Source of the DNA: Unio delphinus
Lineage: Eukaryota > Mollusca > Bivalvia > Unionida > Unionidae
Direction: 5' to 3'
NCBI GenBank assembly: GCA_029339505.1
Contig: JAQISU010000182.1
Coordinates: 1,604,501 to 1,668,500 of the forward strand
Length of the DNA: 64,000 nt
In this document: one piece after another, positions 58,840 through 64,000 of the stretch
How positions within the stretch are numbered: position 1 is the stretch's first letter
How the letters are laid out: the number at the start of each line of letters is the position of its first letter
Position numbers and translations under genes: made by a program
The notes under the pieces: generated by a model
The model's database searches: none
Told to the model about the DNA's origin: nothing
What the model saw: only the letters and a program-made list of their open reading frames with translations

Positions 58840-59052
58840 GCTATACATGGCGGCCAGTATTAATTTGGAGGAAGAACAAACAAAAAAAAAAAAAACACGG
58901 AAAAAAACACCCACCCACGAGAATATACTGGCAACTTTCTCTCATATCCACATTGGCCGATTCCAAGAATCGAACCCACGCAGACAGAGGTAAGATGTCA
59001 AGTGATCCGTAACGAACAGCGCTTTAAACCACTCGGCAAATTGGGGTCCCCG
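58840..59052 (-). mobile_element. Second tRNA-derived SINE family, tRNA-Ser/Leu-like head
   Basis: On the minus strand, GCCGAGTGGTTTAAAGCGC (A box) is followed about 50 nt later by GGGTTCGATTCTT (B box), the spacing of a long-arm tRNA. The body runs to an A-rich stretch near 58,880. It differs from the other SINEs of the window. Boundaries are approximate and no target duplication was found. Confidence 0.55.
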
Positions 59053-59177
59053 AACGAATCAAAAAGAACGTAAATCTTAATAACACCCAGTCTCTTCAGG
59101 ACAATCACAATGTTTTAATCATAATGTTACAATCATGAAAATAATTAAGGCGTACTTATACCGGCCTTAAGAATAAT

Positions 59178-59274
<97 letters not shown>

Positions 59275-61772
59275 GTGAAGTAAAATGCACATATGAGATA
59301 TAATAACATAATTCATAACCAATATTATCCTTCATAACAAGTTGATTTGGTAAATATACGTAATCTGCAGGGATGTAATAACATCTTGGCAACTACCTAC
59401 ATTATCAAAGCTTTATATATTTTTTTCAGAATTTTGTTTTGTTATAGAGTTATAGAACGATAACAAATTTCAACATGCATACAGAAATGTTCTTTCCTAC
59501 TGTGTCCGATTTGTTTGCTTTATGGATCATCGAAGTAGGTACAAATATAATGAAATTGCATTTTTCAACCTAGAAATGGTCATTTCGTCAAAAGAATATC
59601 AATAAACGGAAAAGTCCATTTGCAACCTATTTTTCTAGATGGTAAATCAATACATGTGTGTTATATTGCTTTTACTTTCCATGTGAGGTTTCTGAACAAG
59701 TTCATAGAAAATCTTCACATTATATTTACACGGTAATAATCACGATACACGGAACCTTATTTTAAAAGTTATACCATTTATGGATGTTCTTCATATAAAT
59801 TTTACCAACATTCCATTATCCGCGGAGTTGTATAAATAACAGTTACTCAAAGCATTGTCGTGAGCTCCCAAGCCATAACTTTAGGAACAATCCATAGCTT
59901 TTAACTGTACTGCATTTGTATTTTAAGCGAAAATTGATTTATTTAATATGATGAGTATATTGGAGAGTTTGTGTTCTATCTGCATCTTTTTATTTGCATA
60001 ATATTCAAGAAGGGACATTTTGTCACATTGAAAACTGCATTATGGGTAAAACAATTATAATGGGAAACTGTTGTCTCTTCTTTCGTTTTCCTCAATGACG
60101 TGAGTGAAAAGCTTGCGTAAGTGTTTAGTTACAGTAAAACAGAATGCAGTGCTGGATCCATATCTCACTGCACATGTCAGACAGACCACCTCAAAAACTA
60201 AATAATTTATATGTGCTTATATTATCTGAAAATGACGTGTTGCAGATTGGAGAGCTTATCCCGCTTATAGTCTCCAAGTAGGACGTGCTTCGGGTTTGGG
60301 TCTCATCTCGTTTAAATCTAAATCCACGTGGGGTGTCACTAACGACATTACGTTAATCTCAAATTCAATGTATATGTGGTGTTGTCAGGTTATGGAAACT
60401 GATCATGATGCGTCAAACCAATTTAGCAATTTGGGGTGAAAAACCGGCAATTTGAATACCAAAATAAACACGCAGGTTGGAAAAGGATGAAAAATATTCA
60501 AATTATTTAAGAAGTGAAGTTCGTATTTTCCAAAATCTACGTACCCATAGAGCTTGAAAATTGATTACTGACAGTCGGTAGTAGTTAAAGTTTATGAATA
60601 ATGCGCTATCGATTTTCGTGCTTCTGTATTTTATGCAGCCTGTAAAACATTCTGTTTAATTCTCTGATTACAAATAACTTCAACTAAACAACACAAATCA
60701 CACGGACTATATATTTTGCCATTGAATTCCTAATAATACTTACGCAAAATATAAATGCAGCATATATACACAAAGTTGGATCTAAGAGGATATCCGGGAT
60801 CAGAAATCTACGTTAGAAATAGGCCTGACATGCGCATATCGAACCAAACAAGAAGAAATAGCTAACTACACTTATAAGATAGGTATTCAGTGACAATAAG
60901 ATAATAAGTAAAGTAGAAAGAAATTGACATTCCAAATTATATCAACTTCCATACTAGAATAAGATATTCCAACAAGTTACGCATAACGTATTATAATAAA
61001 TCTGTAGTATGCGCATTTGATAGCGCCCTGTTTATAAGCAATTCTTAGATTTATTTGTGTGATTATTGGGATTCAGCGCCAAGGAAATATTTCTAGCCAT
61101 AAATAATTAGCCAATTAGTAAGAGCAATTGTCACGGAGTCGAGTGTTAGAGATTTTGAACCATGCTATGGCTCGCTAGTATTGAATTTAGGTCCAAACCG
61201 AATGACTGTCCCTTTAGTAACATAGTCCATATTAAAATTTAGTGGTGTATAATAGTGTTGTGGTTGAGATTTTTTTTTTTTAATATGAATTAAGGTCGCA
61301 TGCGCAACTATGTGCTTTCGCGACCAGTTAATGCCCGAGGGTCGGGCTATTTGATTGGTCGGGACCAAAGGTAACTTTGACTACACTAGGCTGTGTTGTC
61401 GCAGTCTCCCCGGCACCCGCGTTAAATGGCAGTCTCGCCTTAGAGTAAAATGTCGGGTCACGGCAAAGCAGGAAGGCAGAACAAATACCAATATTGTGTA
61501 AGCCACCTGTGCAATTATATCAAATCCATATAGTTATAGAATTTTTCATCTTTCCTATCAGTAAATATTTCTAGTACATAGTGTACATGTTGTAGGTCCT
61601 TAACAAATTTAATTGCTAAAATGTCTTAGCGACATAAATAAGTGTAGTCACTGTTAGGTATTTTAGTTTGTAAATTTTGAGCGGTGGTCAAAATTGATCA
61701 AGTTAGATTTCGAGAAAGAGATTGTTCGAAAAGGGTTCTCCTACCAAATTAGAACCCTGGGGAGAAAAATAA
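59053..61772. other. Host non-coding DNA
   Basis: No supported gene in about 2.7 kb, apart from the microsatellite at 59,181-59,273. Confidence 0.4.
59181..59273. repeat. (GA)n-(CAGA)n microsatellite
   Basis: About 66 bp GA followed by about 27 bp CAGA. Confidence 0.95.
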
Positions 61773-61842
61773 AATAAAATAAAAAAAAATAAAATAAAAT
61801 TTAAAAAAAAAATCAAAATAAATTAAAAAATAAAAATATTTA

Positions 61843-61924
<82 letters not shown>

Positions 61925-62012
61925 AATTCAAAAGAAAAAAAAAATAAAAAATAAAAATAAAAAAATAAAAAAAATAAATTAACAAAAAAAAAAATTAAAA
62001 AAAAAAAAAAAG
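61773..62012. repeat. A-rich low-complexity tract with (TA)n core
   Basis: About 240 bp composed only of A and T apart from a few C and G. It consists of AAAAT-type runs around a ~70-bp TA tract (61,850-61,919). Confidence 0.9.
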
Positions 62013-62034
62013 ATTAGAGTTGGAGTGGGGTGTG

Positions 62035-62425
62035 TTTGGTGTTTTTCATTTCTTCCTTCTTCTTTTTCTCTTCTTTTCCCTTTTCTCTTTCCCACTTTCT
62101 TCCTACTCCCTTCTTCCCTCTTTCTTTCTTTTTCCTTCTTCCATCCTTCTTTTCCCTTTCCTTTTTCTTTTTCTTGTCGGTTTGTTGATGTTATGTTTCC
62201 TTGAGCTATCACTATTTGATCCCGGTGTTCTCATCACACTTATCTTGTCACTTGCCGGTTGACTGGTTTTACTGTACCTACATGGTGCCTCTACTTAGTG
62301 TAATCTTCTCTTTTTTTCCCCTTCTCCTTCTTCCCTTTCTACCGTTTCTTCCTTTTCTCCTCGCATTACAATGTTTATATTATCCCCCCTTTCCCTTTCT
62401 TTCCCCTTTTCTATTTTATTTTATA
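62035..62425. repeat. Polypyrimidine (TTTC/TTCC)-rich tract
   Basis: Two T/C-rich blocks (62,035-62,180 and 62,305-62,425) with almost no purines on the plus strand, separated by ~120 bp of mixed sequence. They may be part of the 3' untranslated end of the adjacent LINE, whose RNA would be purine-rich here. Confidence 0.7.
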
Positions 62426-62436
62426 TATTTATTTTA

Positions 62437-62690
62437 GGGTAATGTTAAGCTGTTCTGCTTTTTTAAGCTAGCGGTATTACTATCCGCTCTGGCCCCTTTA
62501 ACCGATATGGCCTCGTTAATTATTTATCTATTTGATAGTTATAATTTTTTTTTTTCCGTTTATTTAAGGCATTGTTACGTGGGTCTGTTTTTTGAGCTAG
62601 CGATGTTATTATCTGCTCTGGCCCCTTGATTGATAAATATTAACTCTTTGACTATGTTTATGTTTATTTACTTATTTGATGGTTTGGATA
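62437..62690 (-). repeat. Tandem ~131-bp duplication in LINE 3' untranslated region
   Basis: Two diverged units, starting at about 62,437 and 62,568, share GAGCTAGCG-TGTTATTAT-TGCTCTGGCCCCTT wording. They directly follow the LINE stop codon on the minus strand. Confidence 0.7.
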
Positions 62691-62691
62691 T

Positions 62692-63903
62692 TTATATTTT
62701 GTGTTTAATGTCTATTGATTTTAGGAAATTAAGTATATTTATATAGGTAGCATTTACGTTTTTGTTATACCTTTTATCTAGAATTTGGGGGAATGATGTA
62801 ACTGAGTCAAGTTTTCTTTGTTGTAGTTGGAAGACGGTACGTTGTCGATGATATTTGTGACATATGTTGAATACATGTTCCAATGTTTCAGTTTCTGGAC
62901 AGTGTGGACATTTATCCGGCGTGGGTCCTGTACTTATATGTTTCATAAAACTGCCATTTAGTAGTGTTTTACCTGTTCTGATTCTGTTGATTATTTTAAT
63001 ATCAATGGCTGCCAGGCTTTTTGGTAAACGTTGAGTTCTAGTGACCTCTTTTTGTAGTTGGTATAGATGTCTACCCTTTGTGGAGTTTCCCCATTGTTGT
63101 TGCCATTTATTATTAATTCTGTCCCTGACTTGACTATATAGTTCCTGAGTGTTGTACTGTACGGGTTCAATTTGGTCTTTCATCAGACTGCTTTTTGCTG
63201 CTTTGTCTGCTTTTTCATTTCCAGGCAAATTGATGTGAGATGGCACCCACAAGAAGTGTATGGTATGGTGTGATTTATCTGCTTCCCTGATGGTCAGCAT
63301 AGTGTCCTCTAGAAGATTTTGTCTACTTTTGGAATTACCTGTCTCAATACTTTCAAGTACACTAAGTGAGTCTGTTATGATTACGTACTGTTTTTGATTT
63401 TGTGTTACTATCCATTTTAGGGCTCGGTTGATGGCCCAGAATTCCGCGGTATATATGGAACAGTCATCCGGTGGTCTTATCGTAAATGTGATCTGATGTT
63501 CTGGGATCACTACCGCTGCGGCCGTTCTATGTAGTTCTTTAGATTTTGAGCCGTCAGTATAGATTTTTACATATTCATCATAGTTGTTGTTGACGAGGTT
63601 TTGTACTTGTGTTAATGTGATATTGGGGTTGTCGCGCTTATGTACCAGTTGGAGTGCTGTTAGGTTGATGTTAGGTTGGTTATTTCTCCAAGGTGTGGGG
63701 TATTTACGGTAGGAAACCAGTAAATTACACAATGGAATCAATAAGTTCGGACTTGGTAGAGACCGTTTATGTGTCCATAGTGGAAAATAGGCGTAGTTAT
63801 ATAAGTTTGATACGCCGGTAAAAGTGTGTATTGACTGGCCTAGGTTGGCGCAGTTAAATAGTTCCCAGTGAGAAAGGGAATACAAGTGTATTTTATATGG
63901 CAT
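62692..63903 (-). pseudogene. LINE (non-LTR retrotransposon) RNase H and C-terminal domain
   Basis: 403 aa. An RNase H domain shows Asp117 (IYTDGSK), Glu154 (TAEFWAIN), Asp178 (ITDSLSVL) and Asp233 (NEKADKAAK), all four catalytic acids. A C-terminal zinc knuckle follows (CPHC...EHVFNICH, about 335-350). This arrangement follows the reverse transcriptase in I/Jockey-group LINEs. An in-frame TAA lies five codons before the ATG, so the link to an upstream reverse transcriptase is broken or shifted; that domain would lie past the right edge. The 3' untranslated region continues leftward. Confidence 0.85.
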
Positions 63904-64000
63904 AACCGGCTGGCGTTACGGAAATGTGATGATAATGACGAAAAACCATTCAAAGGTGCCGTTAATGGACTTTTGGGCAAGTTGTTTTAATTGTGGTCTC
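63904..64000 (-). other. Probable upstream LINE sequence at window edge
   Basis: Too short to translate reliably; likely continues into the reverse transcriptase of the LINE. Confidence 0.4.

Overview
This is eukaryotic nuclear DNA: AT-rich, full of long (TA)n, (GA)n, (TAGA)n and (TG)n tracts, minisatellites, tRNA-derived SINEs, degenerate LINE tails, a hAT-type MITE and a solo-LTR-like insertion. The SINE and LINE types suggest a marine invertebrate, most likely a lophotrochozoan such as a mollusc; this is inference and no species is claimed. I find no convincing host protein-coding exon. The host ORFs I examined are short, and many are translated microsatellite.

The centrepiece is a nearly complete Maverick/Polinton (polintovirus-type) element at 31,817-47,353 (15.5 kb). 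It has 273-bp terminal inverted repeats and a TTTGGA target duplication. Early/replication half, left to right: packaging ATPase (-); a zinc-ribbon ORF whose continuation in the -1 frame is a parvovirus-type phospholipase A2 (+); retroviral-type integrase broken by one TAA (+); protein-primed PolB continuous with an SF1 helicase and an HNH domain, broken by one TAA (-); a Cys-rich protein, a NUMOD/HNH endonuclease and a small unknown protein (all +). After a 330-bp non-coding spacer with a hairpin come the virion genes, all (+): a 330-aa protein, a pVI-like small protein, the putative double-jelly-roll major capsid protein, a membrane-segment protein, an adenain-like protease, a fibre-like coiled-coil protein, a two-TM protein, a putative jelly-roll minor capsid protein and a beta-rich protein. 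Three virion proteins carry adenain-type cleavage motifs, so protease and substrates fit together. Replication genes are damaged; virion ORFs are open.

The element sits inside one half of an old tandem duplication. Copy 1 is about 28.2-31.8 plus 47.35-50.3 kb; copy 2 is about 50.56-56.7 kb. Copy 2 keeps the unoccupied insertion site at 52,862, which independently confirms the target duplication. Two SINEs and one LTR-like insertion are likewise present in only one copy.

Region by region: 0-0.95 kb featureless; 0.95-2.5 kb satellite array; 2.5-22.1 kb host non-coding DNA with SINEs, microsatellites, a MITE and a perfect 38-bp inverted repeat; 22.16-23.68 kb a 49-bp minisatellite with a 6-unit higher-order repeat; 25.3-25.8 kb a decayed LINE tail; 28.2-56.7 kb the duplication with the Polinton; 57.2-64 kb more SINEs, low-complexity DNA and the RNase H end of a LINE running off the right edge on the minus strand.
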